A program made the translations under genes and the position numbers. From Flavisericum labens (GTDB lineage: Bacteria; Bacteroidota; Bacteroidia; Flavobacteriales; Flavobacteriaceae), in the NCBI RefSeq assembly GCF_045446075.1, contig NZ_JBJJBQ010000003.1:62001-126000 (forward strand): DNA of 64,000 bases, given 5' to 3'. Below, piece after piece: positions 28,201 through 35,602 of this stretch. Within the stretch, counting starts at the first letter, position 1. Each line of letters begins with the position of its first letter. The notes below the pieces were generated by a model. The model worked only from the letters and a program-made list of their open reading frames with translations, was not told the DNA's origin and did no database searches.

Positions 28201-28369
28201 AATCTGAAGATGTACCTGTTGCAGTACCTTTAATTAAGACAGTTGCTCCAGGCAGGGGTAGGCCAGAGCCGTCCGAAACTGTACCTGAAATTGTCTTTTC
28301 CTGTGCAAAAGTTAATTGCACAACAAACGCTAGTAATAGCGTTAGAATTCCACTAAACTTTGTTTTCAT
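25211..28369 (-). CDS. SusC/RagA family TonB-linked outer-membrane transporter
   Basis: 1052 residues from ATG 28367-28369; the signal peptide ends VQLTFAQ. Next is a CarboxypepD_reg-like domain (TISGTVSDGSGLPLPGATVL), a LEEVIVTALGIKR junction, a plug with DALIVIDGIPQ and GSQGANGALIITTKRG, and a beta barrel ending GFKLNVKF. It imports a ligand delivered by SusD using TonB energy. It is the first gene of a four-gene operon with no glycoside hydrolase, regulator or sulfatase beside it, so the substrate could be peptide or glycan. An in-frame start at 28399 lacks support. Confidence 0.95.
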   Translation of the reverse strand: MKTKFSGILTLLLAFVVQLTFAQEKTISGTVSDGSGLPLPGATVLIKGTATGTSSDFDGNYSITASQGATLVFSFVGYTSQEVVIGVSNTINVTLSESAEALEEVIVTALGIKRKPKELAYATTVIEQDVLVQAAPVDPVSALVGKSSGLNINFSDNGVKPNSTVRLRANSSLSGNNDALIVIDGIPQADTALGDINPNDIESVNILKGASSVTLYGSQGANGALIITTKRGKNNGKLSVTVNSAVTFEILKFFPETQSQYGSGSSNAFNYTPDENESWGPRYDGTLRQVGPVLADGTFQMLPYAPVRKGRESFFDTGITTQNGISLSGGDENSTYFFSAQRVDKTGITPGDKYWRDNFRFNATRKYGKLETGASVSLFQDKANVAGPSPTDGSFYRILLNTPAHYRLSDYKDWRNELYATPETYFNAYFKNPYQIVDQNRDINYTNRIQAIANLKYTFNDWVSATYNIGGTWFNRETKNIQEAYAYQPTSYTRPSDEVNAVLSGMGSNFRLNSDLLVNIEGQLSDDFSLRVIVGTHLEEFRSNQINIVGNNLFTSEIFNVGVRTGELGFNSTNFASPQTNARKRLYSYLGDVTFGFRDYLFLTGAWRQDTSSTLPVQNNTYDYYSAGISFIATDAIEGLKGDVLNFFKLNASYALVGNDAGIGQSNENFLVPTGFPLDNAGLRATTAAVDPNLSPEFPASIEAGFRAEFFKSRITLDANYYDVSSTDQINSVGVSRASGASSYLTNLGEITNKGIEIDLNVVPIQTENFKWDVGFTFTKNESEVVDLGGPERLQVGTGFQNTATIFAKVGDPYPSLFAPGYNRDPQGRIIVEDNGNPAPSSELVNLGSTVPDIIAGVTTKLAYKGLSLRAVADYKTGHVFYSTLVEALEFAGLTKNSVSTNRQPFIFPNSVYNTGTDENPVYVENTDRPTTDGTRNFWQTSYNEIKENYVVDATAIKIREIALDYTLPEKLLSQTPFEAITVGFVANNLIMWRAAENIYTDPEFSINSGAGQNIGIGATNNSTVTNGITGIGSSAQGPPTGTYGFKLNVKF

Positions 28370-28643
28370 TTTATAATTATTTGAATTAGTCAATGTCAAA
28401 AGTCATAAAATAAAGTTAATAAAACAATAATTTGCCGTTAAAATTTTGATTTCGGGCTGAATAACATTGTGGTTTTTGCATTAAAAAACAGAAATGAGGT
28501 AATAAAATTTAATAATTTTTAATGTTTACTATGAATTCTATTGTTGGAAATCATTTAGTTATGCACGCATAGTTGTTTTTTGTGGTGTGATTCCCATCTT
28601 TAATTGTTTGCTCGACTTTTTTTGTTTTGGCGAATGAATAACT

Positions 28644-30335
28644 TTAAAAATTTGCAGTTAAACTAAGATGGACTTTTGAATTTGATAGTTTAAAATTAGA
28701 ATCTTCAGTTTTGCCATTGGCGTAATTTAGTTTGAAGAGGCCTGCATTTGTAAGGATGCCAAAACCAAAGCCGTAGCCAAAAAGTTTTTGCTGGGTATCT
28801 GTTATTTTGTTTTCAAAGTAGCCAGCGTCAAAAATGCTATGTATATATATGGAGTTGCTTAGCTGGAATCTGTATTCTGAATTGATAAAGCTGAAAAGTG
28901 AAGCAAATAGGCTGTTTTCTTCAAAACCTCTAATGGAATTTATGCCGCCAAACCGAAAAAGTTCGTTTTCATAATAAGAGTCGCTAATCAAGTAAGAGCC
29001 TTTCGTTCTTAAATAAATGGCGTTTTTGTTGTTCAGGTTGAATATATTGAAAGCGTCTAAGTTTAGTTGCACTTGTTTTTCAGTGCCAAAGTCCGTTTTT
29101 CTTTTGCCAATTCCTGTTTCTATGAAAAATTTCGATTTTATTGGGAAAAGTAAATGGTAGGGTTGTGTATTGGTGTATAAATGTCCAATATTAAAAAGGT
29201 TAGTGTTGTAATCTTGTATTGTGGAAGATGTTGTTGAGCGTAAATAATTTGATTCTGTTGATGTAATGCCTCCATAAACTTTATGCTTGGCGTTTATCTG
29301 GTAATGCAATTTGGCCATTTGGTTTGTAGTGGTAAACGAGGAGTCTTTCTTGAATATCCTTAGAGCCACATCTACGCCTATGGGAGATTTAAACAGATAG
29401 GGTAAAGTAGCATGGGCTTCAAACGTTTTTTGGTCGTTCTCGTCACTTTTGTAAAGTAGTTGAAGCGATTCCCCAAAATGTAGGTTGTTGGTTAGGTTCA
29501 AATTCAGGTAACCGTCAAACTCAAGTTTATTGGTGTCTTCATTGGTGCCAAAACCCAAAAATCCATCAAAAGCATTACTCGTGGTTTTTTCAATGTATAG
29601 ATATAAAACGGTAGAGTCTTTTGAAAATAACACTTCGGGAGGTTTAAGCTGTTTAGCAAAATTAAGATTAGCGAGCTGCTCAGTTTTGTTTTTGACGGTT
29701 GCTAAATCAAAAACTTGTAAAGGCTTAATTTTTAAGAAATGTTTTAGATATGCCTTAGGAAACTTTTCGTAGCCTTTTATAACAATGTCGTTAATTATTC
29801 TTTTTTTCTGGCTGATGATAACTTCGAGCTCGGCGTCGAGAGAAGTGTCGCTTTTAATTTTTATGTTCGAAAGCTGAAGTTTTGAAAAAGGAAAACCTTG
29901 GCCTGATATTTTGGAATTTAAATAGTTTAGTGCATTTTCTACTTCTTGGAAATTCAGTTTAAAATAGTCTTTTGTTACCTCGTTGGAAACGTTTTTTAAT
30001 TCTGAAATGTCGATGTCATCTTCTTTGTAATATACATAAATGGTGTTGAATTTATGATTCAGCTTAAACTGGGCTAAAAAAGAAGAGTCGTTTATTTTGG
30101 TAATGTGCTTTGTTTGGCATTCAATATAACCTAGTTTGTAAAGTTTGTTTTGTATGGAGTCTACTTCTGTTTTTATTGAGGTGTAGTCGTTGTGCATTTT
30201 TATGTAACGTAATGAATCAATCGTGCGGCTTTCAACTTCGGTTTCGCCTTTGATTTTTAGGGTAAGGTTTTGACAAAATCCTTCCGAAGAAAAAAGCACA
30301 TATATAATAAGGAGTAAATATGTTGTTTTTTGCAC
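28644..30335 (-). CDS. Omp85-superfamily outer-membrane protein with POTRA-like N-terminus
   Basis: 563 residues. Signal peptide to about residue 21. Residues about 25-260 look like POTRA repeats (NDIVIKGYEKFPKAYLKHFLK). The C-terminal half is a beta barrel with the Omp85 motif FGGINSIRGFEENS and the terminal aromatic ANF. Members insert or secrete proteins at the outer membrane; this short form resembles TamA/ShlB-like barrels more than BamA, but no partner gene is adjacent. It is a single gene divergent from the ribosomal cluster. Confidence 0.78.
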   Translation of the reverse strand: MQKTTYLLLIIYVLFSSEGFCQNLTLKIKGETEVESRTIDSLRYIKMHNDYTSIKTEVDSIQNKLYKLGYIECQTKHITKINDSSFLAQFKLNHKFNTIYVYYKEDDIDISELKNVSNEVTKDYFKLNFQEVENALNYLNSKISGQGFPFSKLQLSNIKIKSDTSLDAELEVIISQKKRIINDIVIKGYEKFPKAYLKHFLKIKPLQVFDLATVKNKTEQLANLNFAKQLKPPEVLFSKDSTVLYLYIEKTTSNAFDGFLGFGTNEDTNKLEFDGYLNLNLTNNLHFGESLQLLYKSDENDQKTFEAHATLPYLFKSPIGVDVALRIFKKDSSFTTTNQMAKLHYQINAKHKVYGGITSTESNYLRSTTSSTIQDYNTNLFNIGHLYTNTQPYHLLFPIKSKFFIETGIGKRKTDFGTEKQVQLNLDAFNIFNLNNKNAIYLRTKGSYLISDSYYENELFRFGGINSIRGFEENSLFASLFSFINSEYRFQLSNSIYIHSIFDAGYFENKITDTQQKLFGYGFGFGILTNAGLFKLNYANGKTEDSNFKLSNSKVHLSLTANF

Positions 30336-30440
30336 GTTACGATGGGCTGTTTTTTTCTGTAAATCTAACGGAAAATATAAGCTAATAATATGGTTGAGGT
30401 TAATATTTTTAAATTCGACTGAAAATTAATGAATTAGGAT

Positions 30441-30470
30441 TTGAATAATTCATTTTAATTTCTACCTTTG
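30441..30470 (+). promoter_or_regulatory. Promoter of the rpsL ribosomal cluster
   Basis: TTG at 30441-30443, a 19-nt spacer and TACCTTTG at 30463-30470, a full match to the Bacteroidota -33/-7 pattern. Transcription should begin near 30475, giving a short leader before rpsL. Confidence 0.75.
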
Positions 30471-30474
30471 CAGC

Positions 30475-30488
30475 CCTCTTAAAAGAGG
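30475..30488 (+). other. Hairpin at the expected 5' end of the rpsL mRNA
   Basis: CCTCTT (30475-30480), AA, AAGAGG (30483-30488): a perfect 6-bp inverted repeat that would sit at the extreme 5' end of the transcript. It could protect the mRNA end. The transcript start is inferred, not observed. Confidence 0.5.
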
Positions 30489-30512
30489 ATAATAAAAATT
30501 ATATTAAAATTT

Positions 30513-30887
30513 ATGCCAACAATTTCGCAATTAGTAAGAAAAGGAAGAGCCAAAATTACCAAGAAGAGTAAATCGGCTGCTTTGGATTCTTGTCCGCAAA
30601 GACGTGGTGTATGTACTCGTGTTTACACAACAACTCCTAAAAAACCTAACTCAGCAATGCGTAAGGTAGCAAGGGTTCGTTTAACAAACGGAAACGAGGT
30701 TAATGCATACATTGGCGGTGAAGGACATAATCTTCAAGAGCACTCGATAGTATTGGTAAGAGGTGGAAGGGTAAAAGATTTACCAGGTGTTAGATATCAC
30801 ATTGTGCGTGGCGCGCTTGATACCGCAGGTGTTAACGGCCGTACGCAACGTCGATCTAAGTATGGTGCAAAACGCCCTAAAAAGTAA
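30513..30887 (+). CDS. rpsL: 30S ribosomal protein S12
   Basis: 124 residues, standard length. It contributes to the decoding centre. Family signatures PTISQLVRKGR, TTPKKPNSAMRK and GGRVKDLPGVRYH are complete. Lys43 and Lys88, the usual streptomycin-resistance positions, are unmutated, and Asp89 (methylthiolated in E. coli) is present. First gene of a head-to-tail cluster running to rplQ, 22 nt ahead of rpsG. Confidence 0.98.
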   Translation: MPTISQLVRKGRAKITKKSKSAALDSCPQRRGVCTRVYTTTPKKPNSAMRKVARVRLTNGNEVNAYIGGEGHNLQEHSIVLVRGGRVKDLPGVRYHIVRGALDTAGVNGRTQRRSKYGAKRPKK

Positions 30888-30908
30888 TTAAAACTTTAAG
30901 AAGAAGAC

Positions 30909-31385
30909 ATGAGAAAAAGAGCAGCAAAAAAGAGACCGCTTTTACCGGATCCACGTTTTAACGACCAGTTAGTAACTCGTTTCGTTAATATGATGATGTG
31001 GGACGGAAAGAAGTCTGTGGCTTTTAAAGTATTCTACGATGCTATTGATATTGTAGATTCAAAAAAAACTGACGAAGAAAAAACAGCTTTGGAAACCTGG
31101 AAAGATGCGTTATCAAACGTAATGCCTCACGTAGAAGTACGTAGTCGTCGTGTTGGTGGTGCAACATTCCAAATCCCGATGCAAATTCGTCCAGACAGAA
31201 AAGTTTCAACAGCCATGAAATGGTTGATTAGTTACTCAAGAAAACGTAACGAAAAATCTATGGCGTTACGATTAGCTTCAGAGATTTTAGCAGCAGCTAA
31301 AGAAGAAGGAGCAGCGGTTAAGAAAAGAGTAGATACTCATAAAATGGCAGAGGCTAACAAGGCATTCTCTCACTTTAGATTTTAA
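30909..31385 (+). CDS. rpsG: 30S ribosomal protein S7
   Basis: 158 residues; starts MRKRAAKKRPLLPDPRFND and carries GGATFQIPMQIRP and RKRNEKSMALRLASE, the S7 core that organises the 3' domain of 16S rRNA. It stands 21 nt after rpsL and 6 nt before fusA, the str-operon order. In E. coli S7 represses this operon; no equivalent site is evident in the very short spacers here. Confidence 0.98.
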   Translation: MRKRAAKKRPLLPDPRFNDQLVTRFVNMMMWDGKKSVAFKVFYDAIDIVDSKKTDEEKTALETWKDALSNVMPHVEVRSRRVGGATFQIPMQIRPDRKVSTAMKWLISYSRKRNEKSMALRLASEILAAAKEEGAAVKKRVDTHKMAEANKAFSHFRF

Positions 31386-31391
31386 TAAGAA

Positions 31392-33518
31392 ATGGCAAGA
31401 GATTTAGAATATACAAGAAATATTGGTATTGCCGCTCATATTGATGCTGGTAAAACTACTACAACAGAGCGTATACTTTATTACACTGGTGTAAGTCATA
31501 AAATAGGTGAGGTGCATGATGGTGCAGCTACGATGGACTGGATGGAGCAAGAGCAAGAACGTGGTATTACCATTACTTCGGCTGCTACAACGTGTACTTG
31601 GCAGTTTCCATTGGAGAATGCGCAACCAACTCCTGAAACAAAAGGTTACCACTTTAATATTATTGATACTCCTGGACACGTTGACTTTACTGTAGAGGTA
31701 AACCGTTCGTTACGTGTGTTGGATGGTTTGGTTTTCTTATTTAGTGCAGTTGATGGTGTTGAGCCGCAATCTGAAACTAACTGGAGACTTGCAGATAACT
31801 ACAAAGTGCCACGTATCGGTTTTGTTAATAAAATGGATCGCCAGGGGTCAAACTTCTTAGGGGTTTGCCAACAGGTGAAAGATATGTTGAAATCTAACGC
31901 AGTGCCAATTGTATTGAACATTGGTGACGAGATAGATTTCAAGGGTATAGTAGATTTAGTTAAGAATAGAGCTATTGTCTGGCATGACGAAACTCAAGGG
32001 GCAACTTTTGATGTTATCGAAATTCCTGATGAATTAAAAGAAGAGGCACGTAAGTATAGAGCTTTGCTTATTGAAGAAGTAGCAACTTACGACGAGAACC
32101 TATTGGAAAAATTCATGGAAGATGAAGATTCTATTACAGAAGAAGAAGTGCATGCTGCACTTAGAGCTGCTGTGATGGATATGGCCATTATTCCAATGAT
32201 ATGTGGTTCTTCGTTCAAAAATAAAGGGGTACAGTTCTTATTAGATGCCGTATGCCGTTATTTGCCTTCACCTATGGATAGAGATAGTGTTATTGGTACA
32301 AATCCAGATACTGGTGCTGAAGAGAAACGTAAACCATCTGTGAAAGAACCGTTTTCTGCATTGGCATTTAAAATTGCTACCGATCCATTTGTAGGTCGTT
32401 TGGCTTTCTTCCGTGCTTATTCAGGACGTTTGGATGCGGGTTCTTATATCTTGAACAACCGTTCAGGTAAAAAAGAGCGTATTTCGCGTATATACCAAAT
32501 GCACTCAAACAAACAAAACGCTATCGATTTTATTGAAGCTGGGGATATTGGTGCGGCAGTAGGGTTTAAAGACATTAAGACTGGTGATACCATGTCTGAT
32601 GAAAAACATCCTATTGTTTTGGAATCAATGGATTTCCCAGATCCAGTAATTGGTATCGCTGTTGAGCCTAAAACAAAGGCCGATGTGGATAAGTTAGGTA
32701 TGGCTTTGGCTAAATTAGCTGAAGAAGACCCAACATTTACAGCAAGAACAGATGAAGCTTCAGGGCAGACTATTATTTCTGGAATGGGTGAGCTTCACTT
32801 GGATATTATCGTTGATCGTCTTAAGCGTGAGTTTAAGGTAGAGGTAGACCAAGGTCAGCCACAGGTAGAGTACAAAGAAGCGATTACACAACGTGCACAG
32901 CACAGAGAAGTTTACAAAAAACAATCTGGTGGACGTGGTAAATTTGCTGATATTGTATTTACGCTAGAGCCAGCCGAAGAAGGAAAAGTAGGTTTGGAAT
33001 TTGTTTCTGAAATTAAAGGTGGTAACGTTCCTAAGGAATTTATTCCTTCAATTGAAAAAGGATTCAAAATGGCTATGGTTAATGGTCCATTGGCAGGCTA
33101 TGAAGTTGATGCTATGAAAGTAACCTTAACAGATGGATCTTACCATGATGTGGATTCGGATCAGTTGTCTTTCGAATTGGCTGCAAAACTTGGATTTAAA
33201 AATTCAGCAAAAGCTGCAAAAGCAGTAATTATGGAGCCCATTATGAAACTTGAGGTAATTACTCCTGAAGAAAACATGGGTGACATTGTAGGTGATTTAA
33301 ATAGACGTCGCGGACAAGTAAGTGATATGGGCGATAGAGCAGGAGCAAAAACTGTAAAAGCTACCGTGCCATTATCAGAAATGTTCGGTTATGTAACTAC
33401 ATTAAGAACATTATCGTCTGGTCGTGCAACGTCAACAATGGAATTTTCACATTATGCTGAAACGCCTTCAAATATATCTGAAGAAGTGATTAAAACAGCT
33501 AAAGGTGTTGAAGCTTAA
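31392..33518 (+). CDS. fusA: Elongation factor G
   Basis: 708 residues, full length. G1 AHIDAGKTT, switch I region RGITITSAAT, G3 DTPGHVDF, G4 NKMD; domains II-V follow, with the domain IV loop around RGKFADIVF and SYHDVDSDQ, and C-terminal MFGYVTTLRTLSSGRA. EF-G drives translocation. In this cluster fusA is followed directly by rpsJ, with no tuf between them, which is usual in Bacteroidota. Confidence 0.98.
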   Translation: MARDLEYTRNIGIAAHIDAGKTTTTERILYYTGVSHKIGEVHDGAATMDWMEQEQERGITITSAATTCTWQFPLENAQPTPETKGYHFNIIDTPGHVDFTVEVNRSLRVLDGLVFLFSAVDGVEPQSETNWRLADNYKVPRIGFVNKMDRQGSNFLGVCQQVKDMLKSNAVPIVLNIGDEIDFKGIVDLVKNRAIVWHDETQGATFDVIEIPDELKEEARKYRALLIEEVATYDENLLEKFMEDEDSITEEEVHAALRAAVMDMAIIPMICGSSFKNKGVQFLLDAVCRYLPSPMDRDSVIGTNPDTGAEEKRKPSVKEPFSALAFKIATDPFVGRLAFFRAYSGRLDAGSYILNNRSGKKERISRIYQMHSNKQNAIDFIEAGDIGAAVGFKDIKTGDTMSDEKHPIVLESMDFPDPVIGIAVEPKTKADVDKLGMALAKLAEEDPTFTARTDEASGQTIISGMGELHLDIIVDRLKREFKVEVDQGQPQVEYKEAITQRAQHREVYKKQSGGRGKFADIVFTLEPAEEGKVGLEFVSEIKGGNVPKEFIPSIEKGFKMAMVNGPLAGYEVDAMKVTLTDGSYHDVDSDQLSFELAAKLGFKNSAKAAKAVIMEPIMKLEVITPEENMGDIVGDLNRRRGQVSDMGDRAGAKTVKATVPLSEMFGYVTTLRTLSSGRATSTMEFSHYAETPSNISEEVIKTAKGVEA

Positions 33519-33529
33519 AATCTAAGAAA

Positions 33530-33835
33530 ATGAGTCAAAAAATCAGAATAAAATTAAAGTCTTACGACCACAATTTGGTAGACAAATCTGCCGATAAAAT
33601 CGTAAAAACAGTAAAAAGTACTGGAGCGGTTGTAACAGGGCCAATTCCATTACCAACGCATAAGAAAATCTTTACTGTTTTACGTTCACCACACGTAAAC
33701 AAGAAATCAAGAGAGCAATTCCAATTATCTTCTTATAAAAGATTAATGGATATTTACTCTTCTTCATCAAAAACTATTGATGCTTTGATGAAGCTTGAAT
33801 TACCAAGTGGAGTAGAAGTAGAGATTAAAGTTTAG
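33530..33835 (+). CDS. rpsJ: 30S ribosomal protein S10
   Basis: 101 residues; IRIKLKSYDHNLVDKSADKIVKT and GPIPLPTHKKIFTVLRSPHVNKKSREQF match S10, which also acts as NusE in antitermination complexes. It lies 11 nt after fusA and is followed by an unusual 212-nt gap holding a terminator-like structure before rplC. Confidence 0.98.
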   Translation: MSQKIRIKLKSYDHNLVDKSADKIVKTVKSTGAVVTGPIPLPTHKKIFTVLRSPHVNKKSREQFQLSSYKRLMDIYSSSSKTIDALMKLELPSGVEVEIKV

Positions 33836-33850
33836 TTAGGGTTTGGCTTT

Positions 33851-33858
33851 TAATTTTG
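33851..33858 (+). promoter_or_regulatory. Candidate -7 element ahead of rplC
   Basis: TAATTTTG fits TAnnTTTG and lies 15 nt after the rpsJ stop. A -33 TTG at proper spacing is not seen. If used, it would give rplC a leader of about 190 nt that contains the hairpins at 33940-34015. Confidence 0.3.
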
Positions 33859-33876
33859 AAAGTCTTAGCCGAACGA

Positions 33877-33900
33877 ACACTGAGCGGGGTCGAAGTGTCT
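33877..33900. repeat. Dispersed palindromic element (third copy, ACACTGAGCG type)
   Basis: ACACT (33877-33881) faces AGTGT (33894-33898) around GAGCGGGGTCGA. The interior resembles the copy at 1573-1601 (CTGAGCG followed by a CGAA). Its place inside a ribosomal operon spacer is unusual. Confidence 0.55.
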
Positions 33901-33939
33901 CTTTAAAAGAATACTCGATTTCTGTTGAAGTTTAAAATG

Positions 33940-33961
33940 TCCCACCGATGCGGTCGCGGGA
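33940..33961 (+). promoter_or_regulatory. Leader hairpin upstream of the rpsJ-rplC terminator
   Basis: TCCC (33940-33943) pairs GGGA (33958-33961) and CGA (33946-33948) pairs TCG (33954-33956), loop TGCGG. Its GTCCC arm (33939-33943) could instead pair with GGGAC (33983-33987), which is the left arm of the terminator hairpin. Confidence 0.45.
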
Positions 33962-33979
33962 AAAGCGGAAAAATACATT

Positions 33980-34015
33980 TCAGGGACGAAAGGTATTTTG
34001 TCCCTGAGTTTTTTT
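33980..34015 (+). terminator. Strong intrinsic terminator or attenuator between rpsJ and rplC
   Basis: TCAGGGAC (33980-33987) is perfectly complementary to GTCCCTGA (34000-34007). The stem extends inward through a G-U pair and AAA/TTT to a GGTA loop, giving about 12 bp, and seven T follow (34009-34015). Only 32 nt remain before the rplC ATG, with no promoter motif in them, so rplC and the genes behind it must be read through or released from this structure. Confidence 0.8.
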
Positions 34016-34047
34016 AAATAAGTAATTAATAAATTAATAATTAAATT

Positions 34048-34665
34048 ATGTCTGGGTTAATTGGAAAAAAAATCGGTATGACCAGCATCTTTGATGAAAG
34101 CGGGAAGAACATTCCTTGTACAGTAATCGAAGCTGGACCATGTATCGTTACCCAAGTCAGAACCGAAGAAGTTGATGGCTACGAAGCTGTACAACTTGGT
34201 TTCGATGACGCGACAGAAAAAAGCGCTACTAAAGCAGACCTTGGTCATGCTAAAAAAGCGGGTACTTCTGTAAAGCGTAAAATCGTTGAATTCAAAGGTT
34301 TTGATGAGGAGTACAAATTAGGTGATTCAATCACTGTAGATCACTTCAACGAAGGAGAATTTGTTGATGTTTCTGGAATTTCAAAAGGAAAAGGATTTCA
34401 AGGTGTTGTAAAACGTCATGGATTTGGAGGTGTAGGTCAAGCTACTCATGGTCAGCACAACCGTTTAAGAGCTCCTGGTTCTATCGGTGCTGCATCATAT
34501 CCTGCTAGAGTGTTCAAAGGCATGAAAATGGCCGGAAGAATGGGCGGAGAGAAAGTGAAAGTTGAAAATTTAAGAGTTTTAAAAGTAGTTGCTGAAAAGA
34601 ACCTACTTGTTGTTAAAGGTTGTGTACCTGGACACAAAAACTCTTATGTAATTATTAGAAAGTAA
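34048..34665 (+). CDS. rplC: 50S ribosomal protein L3
   Basis: 205 residues; begins SGLIGKKIGMTSIFDESG, contains KGFQGVVKRHGFGG and THGQHNRLRAPGSIG, with the glutamine (in HGQHNRLR) that is methylated in E. coli. L3 nucleates 50S assembly near the peptidyl-transferase centre. First gene after the attenuator-like structure; its stop overlaps the rplD ATG by one base. Confidence 0.98.
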   Translation: MSGLIGKKIGMTSIFDESGKNIPCTVIEAGPCIVTQVRTEEVDGYEAVQLGFDDATEKSATKADLGHAKKAGTSVKRKIVEFKGFDEEYKLGDSITVDHFNEGEFVDVSGISKGKGFQGVVKRHGFGGVGQATHGQHNRLRAPGSIGAASYPARVFKGMKMAGRMGGEKVKVENLRVLKVVAEKNLLVVKGCVPGHKNSYVIIRK

Positions 34666-35294
34666 TGAAAGTAGCAGTTTTAGATATAAACGGAAAAGAC
34701 ACGGGTAGAAAGGCAGACCTTTCTAAAGATGTGTTTGCTATTGAGCCTAATAATCACGCGGTATATTTGGATGTTAAACAATATTTAGCAAACCAACGCC
34801 AAGGTACTCACAAATCGAAAGAAAGAGCTGAGATTGCTGGAAGTACGCGTAAGATTAAAAAGCAAAAAGGAACTGGTACCGCAAGAGCAGGTAGTATAAA
34901 GTCTGGTGTGTTTAAAGGTGGTGGTCGTATGTTTGGTCCAAGACCAAGAAATTACAGCTTTAAACTTAATAAAAACGTTAAGCGTTTAGCACGTAAATCG
35001 GCCTTAAGTATCAAAGCAGGAGAAAAATCAATTACAGTTTTAGAAGACTTTAATTTTGAGTCTCCAAAAACAAAAAACTTCACTGCAGTATTGAAAGCCT
35101 TAGAGTTAGAGAACAAAAAGTCTTTGTTTGTGTTGGGTGGGTCAAATAATAATGTATATTTGTCGTCGCGCAATTTAAAAGGCTCAGAAGTTATAATAGC
35201 TTCAGAGTTAAGTACATACAAGATTATGAATGCTAATCAAGTGGTTTTTTTAGAAGGTGCCTTAGAAGGAATTGAAACAAACTTAAGTAAATAA
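34665..35294 (+). CDS. rplD: 50S ribosomal protein L4
   Basis: 209 residues; SQKGTGTARAGS-like core QKGTGTARAGSIKSG and GGRMFGPRPRNYSFKLNKN are present. L4 lines the exit tunnel. In gammaproteobacteria it represses its own operon by attenuation in the S10 leader; the structure upstream of rplC makes a similar role possible here, but that is inference. It is coupled to rplC by overlapping ATG/stop. Confidence 0.98.
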   Translation: MKVAVLDINGKDTGRKADLSKDVFAIEPNNHAVYLDVKQYLANQRQGTHKSKERAEIAGSTRKIKKQKGTGTARAGSIKSGVFKGGGRMFGPRPRNYSFKLNKNVKRLARKSALSIKAGEKSITVLEDFNFESPKTKNFTAVLKALELENKKSLFVLGGSNNNVYLSSRNLKGSEVIIASELSTYKIMNANQVVFLEGALEGIETNLSK

Positions 35295-35301
35295 GAAACA
35301 G

Positions 35302-35592
35302 ATGAGTATCTTAATTAAACCTATAATCACAGAAAAAGCGACTGCAGATAGCGAGTTAAGAAACTGCTATACTTTCGCGGTGAACACAAAGGCGAACAAG
35401 GTAGAAATCAAGAAAGCGGTTGAGGCTGCTTATGGCGTTTCTGTTGAAAAAGTTCGTACTATAAATGTCCGTCCAGATAGAAGTACCCGTCACACAAAAA
35501 CAGGTATTCAACATGGTAAAACAAATGCAGTTAAAAAAGCAATTGTACAACTGGCGGAAGGTGAAATGATTGATTTATACAGTAACATGTAA
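35302..35592 (+). CDS. rplW: 50S ribosomal protein L23
   Basis: 96 residues; SILIKPIITEKATADSE start and the NKVEIKKAVEAAYGVSVEKVRTIN core match L23, which sits at the tunnel exit and docks trigger factor and SRP. It is 7 nt behind rplD and 10 nt ahead of rplB. Confidence 0.97.
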   Translation: MSILIKPIITEKATADSELRNCYTFAVNTKANKVEIKKAVEAAYGVSVEKVRTINVRPDRSTRHTKTGIQHGKTNAVKKAIVQLAEGEMIDLYSNM

Positions 35593-35602
35593 TTAGACAA
35601 AA

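Noticed and set aside
31392..33835. Missing tuf between fusA and rpsJ as a sign of rearrangement
   Set aside because: The rpsL-rpsG-fusA-rpsJ arrangement without tuf is the usual one in this phylum.
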